Assembly (NCBI GenBank): GCA_035549175.1
Contig: DASZRL010000092.1
Coordinates: 62,001-126,000, forward strand
DNA: 64,000 nt
Source of the DNA: DASTSN01 sp035549175
GTDB taxonomy: Bacteria; Bacteroidota; Bacteroidia; Chitinophagales; Chitinophagaceae
Direction of reading: 5' to 3'
The notes under the pieces were generated by a model. That model saw only the letters and a program-made list of their open reading frames with translations, was not told the DNA's origin and did not search any database. Made by a program: the position numbers and the translations under genes. This document shows, piece after piece, positions 48,824 to 57,596 of the stretch (the stretch's first letter is position 1; each line of letters opens with the position of its first letter).

Positions 48824-51800
48824 TTATTTCGCGTTGAACTGCAGCATGGCGACTCCCGCCTGGGCCTTTTCCCGGGGATCCCGGGGACGGGAAACGATAA
48901 ACAGGGTGTGGAACTGCCGGTCAGTCACGGGGCTCACGGCCAGGTGAGCCATACCCCGCTGCTCTTTCTTGCCGGCCGGTGGCATCAGGCTTCCTTTGCC
49001 CAGGAGCGGCCCATCCACCTTATCCAGGTGTATCTCAAATTCATAGCCGAATGCAGGGGCTTCCTGCCAACCGGCGATCACATTCACAGAGGCCACCCCG
49101 CTCAGGTCGATACTATCCAGGGCAAACCAGCCTTCGGCGTTGGGAATGACCATATAGTTGGTCCCGTTAAAGCTGGCAACCGTATAGGCTTTGCTCGGTT
49201 CCTTCCCGGAGAAGGTCAGGAAATTACTGCGCAGGGCCACGGAAGCCTCCCCGGTAAGGGCCTTGATATTATTTCCACCCTTATCGGTGTAGCTGGCGGA
49301 AAGGACCAGGGCCGTGTTGGGCTTTTTATCCGATGCCGGTATGATCGAACCGGAGGCCGGAAGGGATTTCTTGATCGCTTCCTTGCTTCCCAGGGATAAA
49401 ACCCACTGCACGATTTGCTGCAGGTCGGACTCCGGTACATTGGGATGGGCAGCCATGGCCACTTCGCCCCACACCCCGCTGCCTCCTTTCCGGATTTTCT
49501 GTACCAGGTAGCTCATCGCATTGGGATCCTTGCGGTATTTGTCAGCCACCAGGTTGAAGGCCGGCCCGATGGATTTTTCCGCTTCCTTGTGGCAGCCTTT
49601 GCAATCCAGGGATAGCATGATATTGCGGCCACTGATGGCGGCGGCTCCCTGTTGGTGCCCCATGGGGATAGCTGCCCTGTCAAACCCTTCCAGGTAGTCG
49701 GCCGATACATACAGGTTGGCCGGATCGATGCGGGCCGAATCGGTGGGGTCGCTAACCTGTACCTGGTAGGAAAGGGGGTAGCCGGGCAGGTAGAAGGATT
49801 TGTTACCGCTCACTTCGATGCTGACCCGGGGCCGTTCATTCCCTGCGTAAACCGCCACGGGACTGCTCTTCCCGGCGGCGCCCTTGTCATCTTTCACCTC
49901 CACGCTGATCTGGAAGTCGCCCGGCTTATGGTAGGTATAGCTGATTGAGGGAGTCGTCGTTTCCTTCACCGTTCCGTCGCCAAACGTCCAGGTATAGGTC
50001 ATGGGATCGTTTTCCAGGTCGCGGGCATCGACGGTTGCTTTTACCGTAAAGGGAAGGATGCCCGAGGTCTTGTCCACGCTTAACGAGGAGACCTGCGGGG
50101 CGAGGTTGCCACCATTATAATCGATGCGGGACAAACCGGCATCCTCGTTCTTGGCAAACCAGCCCGTACCGTACTCCAGCAGGTAAAGCTTGCCATCGGG
50201 ACCTACTTCCATGTCGATGCAGTTGTTGAGCTTGACATGCTCCATGAATGGTTCCAGCTTGTCAAAATCCCCGTTCGGCAGCATGGTCACAGCCTTGATC
50301 CAGCCGCGCATCCAGTCGTAAATGATCAGCTTCCCGTTATAGTAATCGGGCAGGCGCGTTTCCTTGGGATACAGGTCCGTGTAGTATACGGGTCCGGCCA
50401 TAGCGGTCCGGCCCCCGCTGCCCAGGTCCGGGAAATCGGGCGAAACCGCATAAGGGTACCAGATGAAGGCCGGCTGGGCCGGCGGCAGTTCACGCAGCCC
50501 CGTGTTGTTGCGGGAGTCATTGATGGGGTGGGCCGGGTCGAAAGCCGGACCATTCTTACCCGTCGCGTAATCGTAGGCATGGTAGGCATAATTGTTACCC
50601 ACAAAGAGCGGCCAACCGAAGTTACCTGCCTTGCGCGCCTGGTTCACCTCGTCGTATCCCCTGGGGCCGCGGGTATCCAGGCTGTCGGATCCGGCGTCCG
50701 GTCCCACTTCACCCCAGTACAGGAAGCTGTTTTTCTGGTCTACCGAGATCCGGTAGGGATTGCGGTCGCCCATGACGTAGATTTCCGGGCGGGTCTTGTC
50801 GGTACCCCGGGGAAACAGGTTCCCGTCGGGGATCTCATAGGTGCCATCCTCCTTGACGCGGATGCGCAGGATCTTACCGCGCAGGTCGTTGGTATTGCCT
50901 GCGGAACGACGGGCGTCATACTGCATGTGGCCGGGCAGGTCGTTTAACGGCGCAAAGCCGCTGTTCACATATTTAACCCCCGGCTCATCAAAAGGCGTGG
51001 AATTGTCGCCGGTTGACACGTAAAGCAGGCCGTCCGGACCGAAGGCGATCGAGCCGCCGGTATGACAGCAGATTTCGCGCTGGGCGCGTACGTCCAGGAT
51101 GACTTTCTCGGATTTCAGGTCGATGGTGTCATTCTCCAGCGTGAACCGGGAAAGCCGGTTAACCGAGGTGTCGACGGGACTGTAGTATACATAGACCCAG
51201 TGATTTTTGGCGAACTGGGGATCCTTGCAGAGTCCCAGCAGGCCCTCTTCGGCATTCACTCCCGGCGTATGGGTCTTCCAGTACACGTTCAGCAGGGCCA
51301 CCTGTTTCACCTGCCGGGTGTCATTCTTGTAAAGGAGAAGCTCCCCGCGCCGCTGAGCCACGAGGATATCAAGGTTCGGAAGTATGGTCATCTCGGTGGG
51401 TTCGAAGAACGTGCCCTGCACCAGGTTCACTTTGGTGAAGCGCTCTTCCAGCGGCGGCATCTGGGTATGCGCCTTGCTGAAATCGAGTTCCCGGTTGTCG
51501 CCGATGGCATACTGGATGCCTCCGAGCAGGTGTTTGAGGTAGGTGGGATCGGAATACGCCTCATCCGTGTGGCCCAGTTCCGTATAAAAGGCCCGTCCGC
51601 CGTCATAATCATGGTACCAGGCCATGGGGTGGAAGGCGCCGTTGGTACCGCCCTGGTAGGAGGACTCATCGATGGTCAGTAACACGTGGACATCGGGGTT
51701 CAGTTTCTTGAAATTGTACAATTCGTCCTTATGGCGCCAGACGGTGTCGGTGAAGAACCGGGTGGCCGGGAAATCCCGGTCACGGATAATAAACCGGGCC

Positions 51801-52225
51801 TCCTGGGGCACAGGATGGCCGTTGAAATACCCGCCGACCAGCCGGCCGTACCAGCCCCAGTCATATTCGGTGTCCGTGGCCGCATGCACGCCCACGAATC
51901 CGCCGCCAGCCTGGATAAAGCGTTCGAAGGCGGCTTCCTGGCGGTAATTCAGGACATCCCCTGTAGTACTCAGGAATATGACTGCTGCATACTTTTTCAG
52001 GGAATCCTCATTGAAAACATCGGCATTTTCGGTGGTGTCCACCTCAAAGCCGTTTTCCTGGCCGAGCTGCCGGATGGCGGCAATCCCCTTGGGGATCGAG
52101 GCGTGGCGGAAACCGGTGGTCTTGGTAAAGACAAGCACGCGGGGTTTTCCGCTTCGCCGGTGACTGCAGGCGGCAAGCACCAGGACAAGAACGGTCGCAA
52201 AGAGAAATGGAAGGATTTTTTTCAT
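48824..52225 (-). CDS. Multidomain lipoprotein: ThuA, PQQ-type sugar dehydrogenase, PKD, cytochrome c, sugar-binding end
   Basis: 1133 residues. Lipobox at C20 (VLAAC). Order: ThuA-like domain (about 29-245: TKTTGFRHASI, GGGFVGVHAATDTEY, FYTELGHTDEAY), a soluble-glucose-dehydrogenase-like six-bladed domain (about 265-690: GLLGLCKDPQF, ICCHTGGSIAFGPDGLLYVSTGD, GEVGPDAG), a PKD domain (about 700-790: WTFGDGTV), a cytochrome c domain with heme motif CKGCH (C873 to H877; distal Met possible in EVAMAAHP), and a C-terminal beta domain (960-1133) resembling carbohydrate-binding modules. All would act outside the cytoplasm. It may oxidise a sugar and pass electrons from PQQ to heme; this is inference. 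Confidence 0.88.
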   Translation of the reverse strand: MKKILPFLFATVLVLVLAACSHRRSGKPRVLVFTKTTGFRHASIPKGIAAIRQLGQENGFEVDTTENADVFNEDSLKKYAAVIFLSTTGDVLNYRQEAAFERFIQAGGGFVGVHAATDTEYDWGWYGRLVGGYFNGHPVPQEARFIIRDRDFPATRFFTDTVWRHKDELYNFKKLNPDVHVLLTIDESSYQGGTNGAFHPMAWYHDYDGGRAFYTELGHTDEAYSDPTYLKHLLGGIQYAIGDNRELDFSKAHTQMPPLEERFTKVNLVQGTFFEPTEMTILPNLDILVAQRRGELLLYKNDTRQVKQVALLNVYWKTHTPGVNAEEGLLGLCKDPQFAKNHWVYVYYSPVDTSVNRLSRFTLENDTIDLKSEKVILDVRAQREICCHTGGSIAFGPDGLLYVSTGDNSTPFDEPGVKYVNSGFAPLNDLPGHMQYDARRSAGNTNDLRGKILRIRVKEDGTYEIPDGNLFPRGTDKTRPEIYVMGDRNPYRISVDQKNSFLYWGEVGPDAGSDSLDTRGPRGYDEVNQARKAGNFGWPLFVGNNYAYHAYDYATGKNGPAFDPAHPINDSRNNTGLRELPPAQPAFIWYPYAVSPDFPDLGSGGRTAMAGPVYYTDLYPKETRLPDYYNGKLIIYDWMRGWIKAVTMLPNGDFDKLEPFMEHVKLNNCIDMEVGPDGKLYLLEYGTGWFAKNEDAGLSRIDYNGGNLAPQVSSLSVDKTSGILPFTVKATVDARDLENDPMTYTWTFGDGTVKETTTPSISYTYHKPGDFQISVEVKDDKGAAGKSSPVAVYAGNERPRVSIEVSGNKSFYLPGYPLSYQVQVSDPTDSARIDPANLYVSADYLEGFDRAAIPMGHQQGAAAISGRNIMLSLDCKGCHKEAEKSIGPAFNLVADKYRKDPNAMSYLVQKIRKGGSGVWGEVAMAAHPNVPESDLQQIVQWVLSLGSKEAIKKSLPASGSIIPASDKKPNTALVLSASYTDKGGNNIKALTGEASVALRSNFLTFSGKEPSKAYTVASFNGTNYMVIPNAEGWFALDSIDLSGVASVNVIAGWQEAPAFGYEFEIHLDKVDGPLLGKGSLMPPAGKKEQRGMAHLAVSPVTDRQFHTLFIVSRPRDPREKAQAGVAMLQFNAK

Positions 52226-52313
52226 CTGGCTTGTTTAAGAGTGTTATGGTGACAGGCATTAAAATTAAATCCTAATGGGGAAACAGGCCAAAGAAAAAAT
52301 CCCGCCGCGAAAC

Positions 52314-52865
52314 TCAGTTCAGCTGGGGGTCAATGGGAAAATTAATCATCATCTCATAATCACCCCCCAGCAGTTTCAGGGCTTCCTTCCAGGTCTCGGA
52401 GGAATCGGGATGGAAAAGCAGGCGGCGGGTCGCCTTCACCGTGAGCCAGGTTTTTTCAGCCATTTCTTCCTGGAGCTGGCCCGAACCCCAGCCTGAGTAT
52501 CCGATGTAGAAGCGGATCTTGTTGATGTCGACTTGCCCCCGGCCGATGAGTTCCACGACGCGGTCAAATTCCCCGCCCCAGTAGACCCCCTGCATTACCT
52601 GGACGCCTCCGGGGATGGCATCCGGGTACTGGTGGAGGAAATGTATCGTGTCAACCTGGACCGGTCCTCCGTAGTAAAGCGGGATGGGATACCCTTCCAG
52701 TTCAGGAATCAGTTCGTCCAGGGTGTTCTCGTAGCGGCGGTTCAGGACAAAGCCGAAACTGCCCTCCGGCTGGTGCTCACATAGAAATACCACCGAGCGA
52801 AGGAAGTTGGGATCTTTCAGAAAAGGATCCGCGATCAGCAGGATGCCGGGACCTGGGTCAATCAT
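52314..52865 (-). CDS. YqgE/AlgH family protein
   Basis: 183 residues, no signal. Family text: GILLIADPFLKDPNFLRSVVFLCEHQPEGSFGFVLNR, then LYYGGPVQVDTIHFLHQYPD and FYIGYSGWGSGQLQEEMAEKTWL. Members occur widely; AlgH influences alginate regulation in Pseudomonas, but the molecular role is unknown. The gene has its own region between the ThuA gene and the histidine kinase promoter. Confidence 0.94.
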   Translation of the reverse strand: MIDPGPGILLIADPFLKDPNFLRSVVFLCEHQPEGSFGFVLNRRYENTLDELIPELEGYPIPLYYGGPVQVDTIHFLHQYPDAIPGGVQVMQGVYWGGEFDRVVELIGRGQVDINKIRFYIGYSGWGSGQLQEEMAEKTWLTVKATRRLLFHPDSSETWKEALKLLGGDYEMMINFPIDPQLN

Positions 52866-53001
52866 ACCTACAAGGTACTGGGAAAATTTCTTGTGCCCAA
52901 ACCCGGACCGGCCGCCGCAGACTGGACGGCCGGGATTGATAAACCTCTGTTAAATCCGCCTGCCCGGGGAGCGCCGGACGGGGCAACCCGGTACTAGCCG
53001 T

Positions 53002-53050
53002 TAATTTTGTCGTCCCTTACAAATCCGAAAACCCACTATCTTTCGGATTT
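53002..53050 (+). promoter_or_regulatory. -7 element and perfect inverted repeat ahead of the histidine kinase
   Basis: TAATTTTG (53002-53009) fits TAnnTTTG. About 12 bp later AAATCCGAAA (53021-53030) and TTTCGGATTT (53041-53050) form a perfect 10 bp inverted repeat with a 10 base spacer, ending 12 bp before the GTG start at 53063. It may be an operator for the partner regulator or, if transcribed from about 53016, a 5' UTR stem-loop controlling translation. Confidence 0.55.
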
Positions 53051-53062
53051 TAAATCCTGGCT

Positions 53063-54409
53063 GTGAAAAAGACATTTCCGGTTATAATTGTGCTGATCGG
53101 GTTATCGCTCCTGGGCATCATCATTATTCAGCTTTCCTGGCTGAATAATATGGTGCTGCTTCGTGCCGAACAGGTCAAACACAGCGTGGAAGATGCCTCC
53201 AAGGACGTAGCCGAAGAACTGGCCCAGCATAAGGGAAACTATTCCTTCAATAAGAACAAGATGTTCCCGGGCATTCAGCCCGACGATTATTCGGTGGAAA
53301 TTCTCAAGCCGGTTACGGTGGGGCAGCGGTTTACCACCGAGGAAATCCAGCACAGGCTGGAGGCCGCCATGCTGCATAACAACCTGCGCAATGTGCAGTT
53401 TGAGTTCGGCCTGGCCACCCTGGACAAACGGGGCCTGATGAGCTACATGGAACGGCAGACCCGCAGCTTCCTGGTTGCTTACGAGGATAGCGTACACAAT
53501 TTTTCCTACATCGTACCGTTGATTCCGCCCACGGGGAGCCCCGGTGAAAACCTGTCGCCGGACGAAATCCTGATCGTGGTTGTTCCCAATATCAAAAATA
53601 TCGTGCTGCATTCGCTGGGCTGGCGCATTGCCACCTCCATCCTGTTTACCCTGGTCATCATTTCCGCGTTTTACCTCACCGTGCGCACCATGCTGCGCCA
53701 GAAAAAGCTGAGCGAAATCAAAAATGATTTCATCAACAACATGACCCATGAGTTCAAAACCCCGCTGGCTACCATATCCCTGGCGGTTGATGCCCTGAAG
53801 AACGACCGGGTCCGGGCAGACGTCCAGAAGATGAATTATTTCAGTACGATCATCAAGGAGGAAAACCAGCGGATGAACCGGCAGGTGGAAACGATCCTGA
53901 AGGCGGCCCTGATGGATAAACAGGAGGTGCAGTTGGTCCGAAAGCCCCTGCACGCGCACGAAGTGATCCGGGAAGTCGTGGAAAACTTTACGCTGCAGCT
54001 GGAGGAAAAAAAGGGCCGGGCCGACCTGCAGTTACAGGCTGAAAACGACGTGATTGACGCGGATGAAGTGCATTTTTCCAACCTGATTAACAATCTCATC
54101 GATAACTCCATCAAGTATGCCAAGGATCATGTCCCTCCGGAGATCCGCATAACGACCTCGGCCGATGACAGGAAACTCTCCATTCGCCTGGAGGATAATG
54201 GAATTGGCATGAGCCGGGAAACGGTAAAGCGGATTTTCGAAAAATTCTACCGGGCTCACACGGGGAATATACATAATGTAAAGGGATTTGGCCTCGGACT
54301 GAGTTATGTCAAGTCTGTAGTGGAGGCCCATGGAGGAGACATTAAAGTCGAAAGCACCCTGGGCAAGGGCAGCCAGTTTACGATCCAGTTACCCCTGAAA
54401 CGGGCCTAG
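53063..54409 (+). CDS. Orphan sensor histidine kinase
   Basis: 448 residues from a GTG start. Two membrane helices (about 5-27 and 187-212) enclose a periplasmic sensor domain of about 160 residues. Then the DHp domain with H229 in FINNMTHEFKTPLATI (H-box) and HATPase_c with N-box NLIDNSIKYA, G1 DNGIGMS and G2 GFGLGLSYVK. No response regulator lies beside it, so its partner is elsewhere. The periplasmic domain is not recognised. The gene has its own promoter-like site and inverted repeat. Its stop codon shares a CTAG with the queA stop. Confidence 0.93.
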   Translation: MKKTFPVIIVLIGLSLLGIIIIQLSWLNNMVLLRAEQVKHSVEDASKDVAEELAQHKGNYSFNKNKMFPGIQPDDYSVEILKPVTVGQRFTTEEIQHRLEAAMLHNNLRNVQFEFGLATLDKRGLMSYMERQTRSFLVAYEDSVHNFSYIVPLIPPTGSPGENLSPDEILIVVVPNIKNIVLHSLGWRIATSILFTLVIISAFYLTVRTMLRQKKLSEIKNDFINNMTHEFKTPLATISLAVDALKNDRVRADVQKMNYFSTIIKEENQRMNRQVETILKAALMDKQEVQLVRKPLHAHEVIREVVENFTLQLEEKKGRADLQLQAENDVIDADEVHFSNLINNLIDNSIKYAKDHVPPEIRITTSADDRKLSIRLEDNGIGMSRETVKRIFEKFYRAHTGNIHNVKGFGLGLSYVKSVVEAHGGDIKVESTLGKGSQFTIQLPLKRA

Positions 54410-55641
54410 ATCCATTCCCGCACCCAGAGCAGGCTTCCGTCGCCATAGCTGAGGAACCGGTACTCGTTATCCAGGGCGTGATGGTATATAAGCCGCCAAT
54501 CCTCTCCCACCAGGGCGGCGATCAGCAGCAGCAGCGTGGATTGCGGTTGGTGGAAATTGGTTATCAGTCCCTGCACCATCCGGCACCTGTATCCCGGAGC
54601 AATCAGTATGCGGGTTCGGGTGATCAGCCTGTCCCGGCCGGTACGGTCCAGCCAGTCCAGCAGGGCCTGCATGGATTGCCCCGGCGTGATATCCGTTTCG
54701 GCAGCCCCGTAGGGTTCCCATTGCCCCACTTCTATTTCCGGGGAATCCGGGTCCTTCAAAAGTTTACAGCCAATCCAGTACAGGCTCTCCAGGGTGCGCA
54801 GCGAGGTGGTACCGACCGCTACAACCGGCCGGCCCTGGGCGGCAAGCAGCCCGGCAATCGATGCCCGCGATACATCGATCCATTCGGCGTGCATCGGGTG
54901 GTCCCCGACCTGGGTAACCTTAACGGGCTGAAAGGTTCCTGCGCCTACGTGCAGGGTGACGTAGCCGCAGTCTATACCCCGGGCTGCCAGGGTTTCCAGC
55001 AAATCCCCGGTAAAATGCAGGCCGGCCGTCGGAGCGGCCACAGAGCCTTCCCGGCTGGCATAAACGGTCTGGTAGCGTTCAGTATCCGCCTTTTCGGCTG
55101 CACGTTTCAGGTAGGGAGGAAGGGGAATAACGCCTGCTTCATGCAAGAGTTCGGCAAAACTCCATGCCTGCGGCGTCCAGCTGAACTCAATGATGAAGCA
55201 ATCCGGTCTTTTTTCCACGAACCGGGCTTCCAGTCTGCATTCCCCGGCGGTTGTCGTAAATTTTTTTTCCAGTACCTGCCCCGGTTTCCATTTGGAAGCA
55301 CCTCCTACCAGGCAACACCACATGACAGCGGCCTGCTGCGCCATGCCCTGGGTAATATCTGCATACCGTTCGTGGGGTTCCAGGCAGAACAGTTCAATGG
55401 TTCCCCCGGTGGGCTTTTGAAAAAGTAGCCTGGCTTCCAGTACGCGCGTGTTATTGAAGACCAGCAGGGTTCCGTCCGGCAGGTGGTCCGGCAGCGCCCG
55501 ATAGACGCTATCGTTGATTTGCCCGGCACGGTAGACCAGCAATTTGGAGTCATCCCGGCGCTCCAGGGGGTACCGGGCTATCCGTTGCTCCGGCAACGGG
55601 TAAGTAAAGTCTTCAATGCGGAGGTTTCTGGGATCTGTCAT
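54406..55641 (-). CDS. queA: S-adenosylmethionine:tRNA ribosyltransferase-isomerase
   Basis: Transfers ribose from SAM to preQ1 in tRNA to make epoxyqueuosine. The start MTDPRNLRIEDFTYPLPEQRIA at 55641 gives 411 residues; the frame open to 55671 adds ten residues. Motifs: HPLEERD-like ARYPLERRDDSKLLVY, NNTRV, GGTIELFCLE, ASREGSVAAPTAGLHFT, LHVGAGTFQPV, HAEWIDV and GYRCRMVQGLITNFHQPQSTLLLLIAAL. It is a little longer than typical QueA (about 350), through insertions in the middle. The stop overlaps the kinase stop in CTAG (54406-54409). Confidence 0.93.
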   Translation of the reverse strand: MTDPRNLRIEDFTYPLPEQRIARYPLERRDDSKLLVYRAGQINDSVYRALPDHLPDGTLLVFNNTRVLEARLLFQKPTGGTIELFCLEPHERYADITQGMAQQAAVMWCCLVGGASKWKPGQVLEKKFTTTAGECRLEARFVEKRPDCFIIEFSWTPQAWSFAELLHEAGVIPLPPYLKRAAEKADTERYQTVYASREGSVAAPTAGLHFTGDLLETLAARGIDCGYVTLHVGAGTFQPVKVTQVGDHPMHAEWIDVSRASIAGLLAAQGRPVVAVGTTSLRTLESLYWIGCKLLKDPDSPEIEVGQWEPYGAAETDITPGQSMQALLDWLDRTGRDRLITRTRILIAPGYRCRMVQGLITNFHQPQSTLLLLIAALVGEDWRLIYHHALDNEYRFLSYGDGSLLWVREWI

Positions 55642-55715
55642 AACACAACCAACTGTTGTATCCGTAATCAAACTGTAAATATCCTAAATCCGGTCTAATC
55701 CTGGCTATTTTGAGC

Positions 55716-55836
55716 TTTTCCACAGAGAATTCACCTTAATTAACAGCTTATACACAGGTTATGGCTTTTCAAGCTGCTCACACCACGTGAAACCCTTTAC
55801 AGGCAAGCATTTTGCCCGGTCAATACCTGTGGATAA
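55716..55836. other. DnaA-box-like sites in the queA-mraZ gap; second oriC candidate
   Basis: Three sites: TTTTCCACA at 55716-55724 (one mismatch), TTATACACA at 55748-55756 (exact) and TGTGGATAA at 55828-55836 (exact, opposite strand). An AT-rich stretch follows (55834-55860). The 280 bp gap between queA and mraZ has no gene. The sites are in mixed orientation and wider spaced than those at 11.9 kb. They may instead let DnaA act on the mraZ promoter and link cell division to replication. Confidence 0.45.
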
Positions 55837-55921
55837 AATAAAAACTCAAAAATTTGTTTCCTTAGTGGGAAAAAGTGTTATTTTGTGTTAATTTAGAAAG
55901 ATTTGGTACAAAACCCTGATA

Positions 55922-56389
55922 ATGACGGGATTTCTCGGAGAATTCGAGGCTACATTGGATGCCAAGGGGCGGTTTCTTCTGCCTGCGGGCTTTAAAAAGC
56001 AGCTCGCGCCGGAAGACGGGGATCGGTTTGTTATCAACAGGGGTTTTGAGAAGTGTCTGGCCTTGTATCCGTTGAAAAGCTGGGAGCCGCTCTTTGCCGA
56101 TATCAGTAAGCTCAATGATTTTGATCCGAGGGTCCGGGAATTCAGGCGTTATTTTCTGAACGGGGCCACCCTGGTGGAGCCGGACAGTGCGGGTCGCCTG
56201 TTGATACCGGCAAACCTGAAAGATCATGCGGGTCTGCAGAAGGATATCGTCTTGGTAGCGGCCGTCAACAAAATAGAAATCTGGGATAGTAATAAGTACC
56301 GACAGCTCTTTGATTCTTTTTCACCGGAAGCATTCAGTAACCTGGCCAGTGAAGTAATGGCCGGGGGAGCCGAAAGGCCGAAAAGCTGA
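55922..56389 (+). CDS. mraZ: Transcriptional regulator MraZ
   Basis: First gene of the dcw cluster; MraZ binds DNA at its own promoter and represses the cluster in E. coli. 155 residues with two SpoVT-AbrB-like repeats: FLGEFEATLDAKGRFLLPAGFKKQ and the second LVEPDSAGRLLIPANLKD. The MraZ repeats GTGNG-type sites were not found clearly upstream. rsmH begins 14 bp after its stop. Confidence 0.94.
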   Translation: MTGFLGEFEATLDAKGRFLLPAGFKKQLAPEDGDRFVINRGFEKCLALYPLKSWEPLFADISKLNDFDPRVREFRRYFLNGATLVEPDSAGRLLIPANLKDHAGLQKDIVLVAAVNKIEIWDSNKYRQLFDSFSPEAFSNLASEVMAGGAERPKS

Positions 56390-56402
56390 CAGGGTCATTG
56401 TT

Positions 56403-57377
56403 ATGGGAAAGCGAAAAACAATAGCGTCGGATTCTGCTGGTAAAGCCCGGCGGGAGGATTCGCCGGTCACATCCTATCACATACCGGTCCTGCTGGAGGA
56501 AACGCTGGAAGGATTATCAATCAAACCGGACGGTGTTTATGTGGATTGTACGTTCGGGGGTGGTGGACATGCACGGGGAATTCTGGCGCGGCTGGGAAAT
56601 GCCGGACGCCTGGTTGCCTTTGATCAGGATCCGGATGCTGCGGCAAATCTGCCGCAGGATACCCGCCTGATTTTTGTACCGCATAATTTCCGGCACCTGC
56701 AGCGTTTTCTTCGCTTTCACGGCATTCCGGCCGTCGACGGTATCGTGGCGGATCTGGGGGTAAGCAGCCACCAGTTCGACTTGCCCGACAGGGGTTTTTC
56801 CACGCGGTTTGATGCCAAACTGGATATGCGGATGGATCCCAGGCAGGACCTCACGGCCGAACAGGTGGTAAACACCTATGGGGAAGAAGTGCTGCATAAG
56901 CTCTTCGAACAATACGGGGAAGTGACCAATGCCCGCACGCTTGCCCGCACTATAGTCGCGGCGCGTACCCTGGCTCCGATTCGTACCATCGAAAACTTCA
57001 AGAATGCTTTGCGGGGAATCGTTAAAGGGAATCCCAACAAGTACTTTGCCCAGGTGTTCCAGGCCTTACGGATCGAGGTAAACGACGAATTAGGATCGCT
57101 GAAGGAAATGCTTCAGCAGGTGCCGGGTGTGCTCAAGCCCGGAGGTCGCGCAGCCATCATCACGTTTCATTCTCTGGAGGACAGACTGGTAAAGAATTTT
57201 TTCCGCCGCGGTTCGTTCGACGAGCCGGAGCCAAACCCCTTTTTTAATACGGAGACAGTGAATCTGCTGCGATTGGTCCATAAAAAGCCGATCCTGCCTT
57301 CCTCCGAAGAGATCCGGAGAAATCCCAGGTCGGCCAGTGCCAAGTTGCGCATTGCTGAGAGGGTGGAGGCTGTTTAG
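56403..57377 (+). CDS. rsmH: 16S rRNA (cytosine1402-N4)-methyltransferase
   Basis: Methylates C1402 in the ribosome decoding site. 324 residues. Motifs: HIPVLLEETLEGL, YVDCTFGGGGHARGIL (SAM loop), AFDQDPDAA, VADLGVSSHQFD, GFSTRFDAKLDMRMDP, and PGGRAAIITFHSLEDRLVKNFF. An N-terminal extension of about 25 residues (MGKRKTIASDSAGKAR) is unusual; an internal start near PVTSYHIPVLLEE would match the family start, but no ATG lies there. It is followed by a 219 bp gap containing a large hairpin. Confidence 0.95.
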   Translation: MGKRKTIASDSAGKARREDSPVTSYHIPVLLEETLEGLSIKPDGVYVDCTFGGGGHARGILARLGNAGRLVAFDQDPDAAANLPQDTRLIFVPHNFRHLQRFLRFHGIPAVDGIVADLGVSSHQFDLPDRGFSTRFDAKLDMRMDPRQDLTAEQVVNTYGEEVLHKLFEQYGEVTNARTLARTIVAARTLAPIRTIENFKNALRGIVKGNPNKYFAQVFQALRIEVNDELGSLKEMLQQVPGVLKPGGRAAIITFHSLEDRLVKNFFRRGSFDEPEPNPFFNTETVNLLRLVHKKPILPSSEEIRRNPRSASAKLRIAERVEAV

Positions 57378-57473
57378 GTCGAATCATGCACAGGGCACCT
57401 GTGTTTAAATAATAAAGGCAGTTCTTTTCAACACGCAGAAGTAATCATCGAATCGAAAAATCTATATCCCTTG

Positions 57474-57545
57474 AAACAACCCGGACTTTGTGTGCCGCAG
57501 CCTGCCGAAAGGTATTCAGGCTGCGGCATGCACCCCGGGTTGTTT
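57474..57545. repeat. 72 bp nested inverted repeat between rsmH and ftsL
   Basis: Outer arms AAACAACCCGG (57474-57484) and CCGGGTTGTTT (57535-57545) are perfect 11 bp complements; inner arms TGCCGCAGCCTG (57493-57504) and CAGGCTGCGGCA (57517-57528) are perfect 12 bp complements. Four further pairs with G-U are possible between them. No T tract follows, so it is not a classical terminator. It lies within the dcw operon. Confidence 0.75.
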
Positions 57546-57596
57546 AGCCCGGTTTGGTAAGGTTGAAAAGCACGCAGGAAAAACCATAGTGACGTC

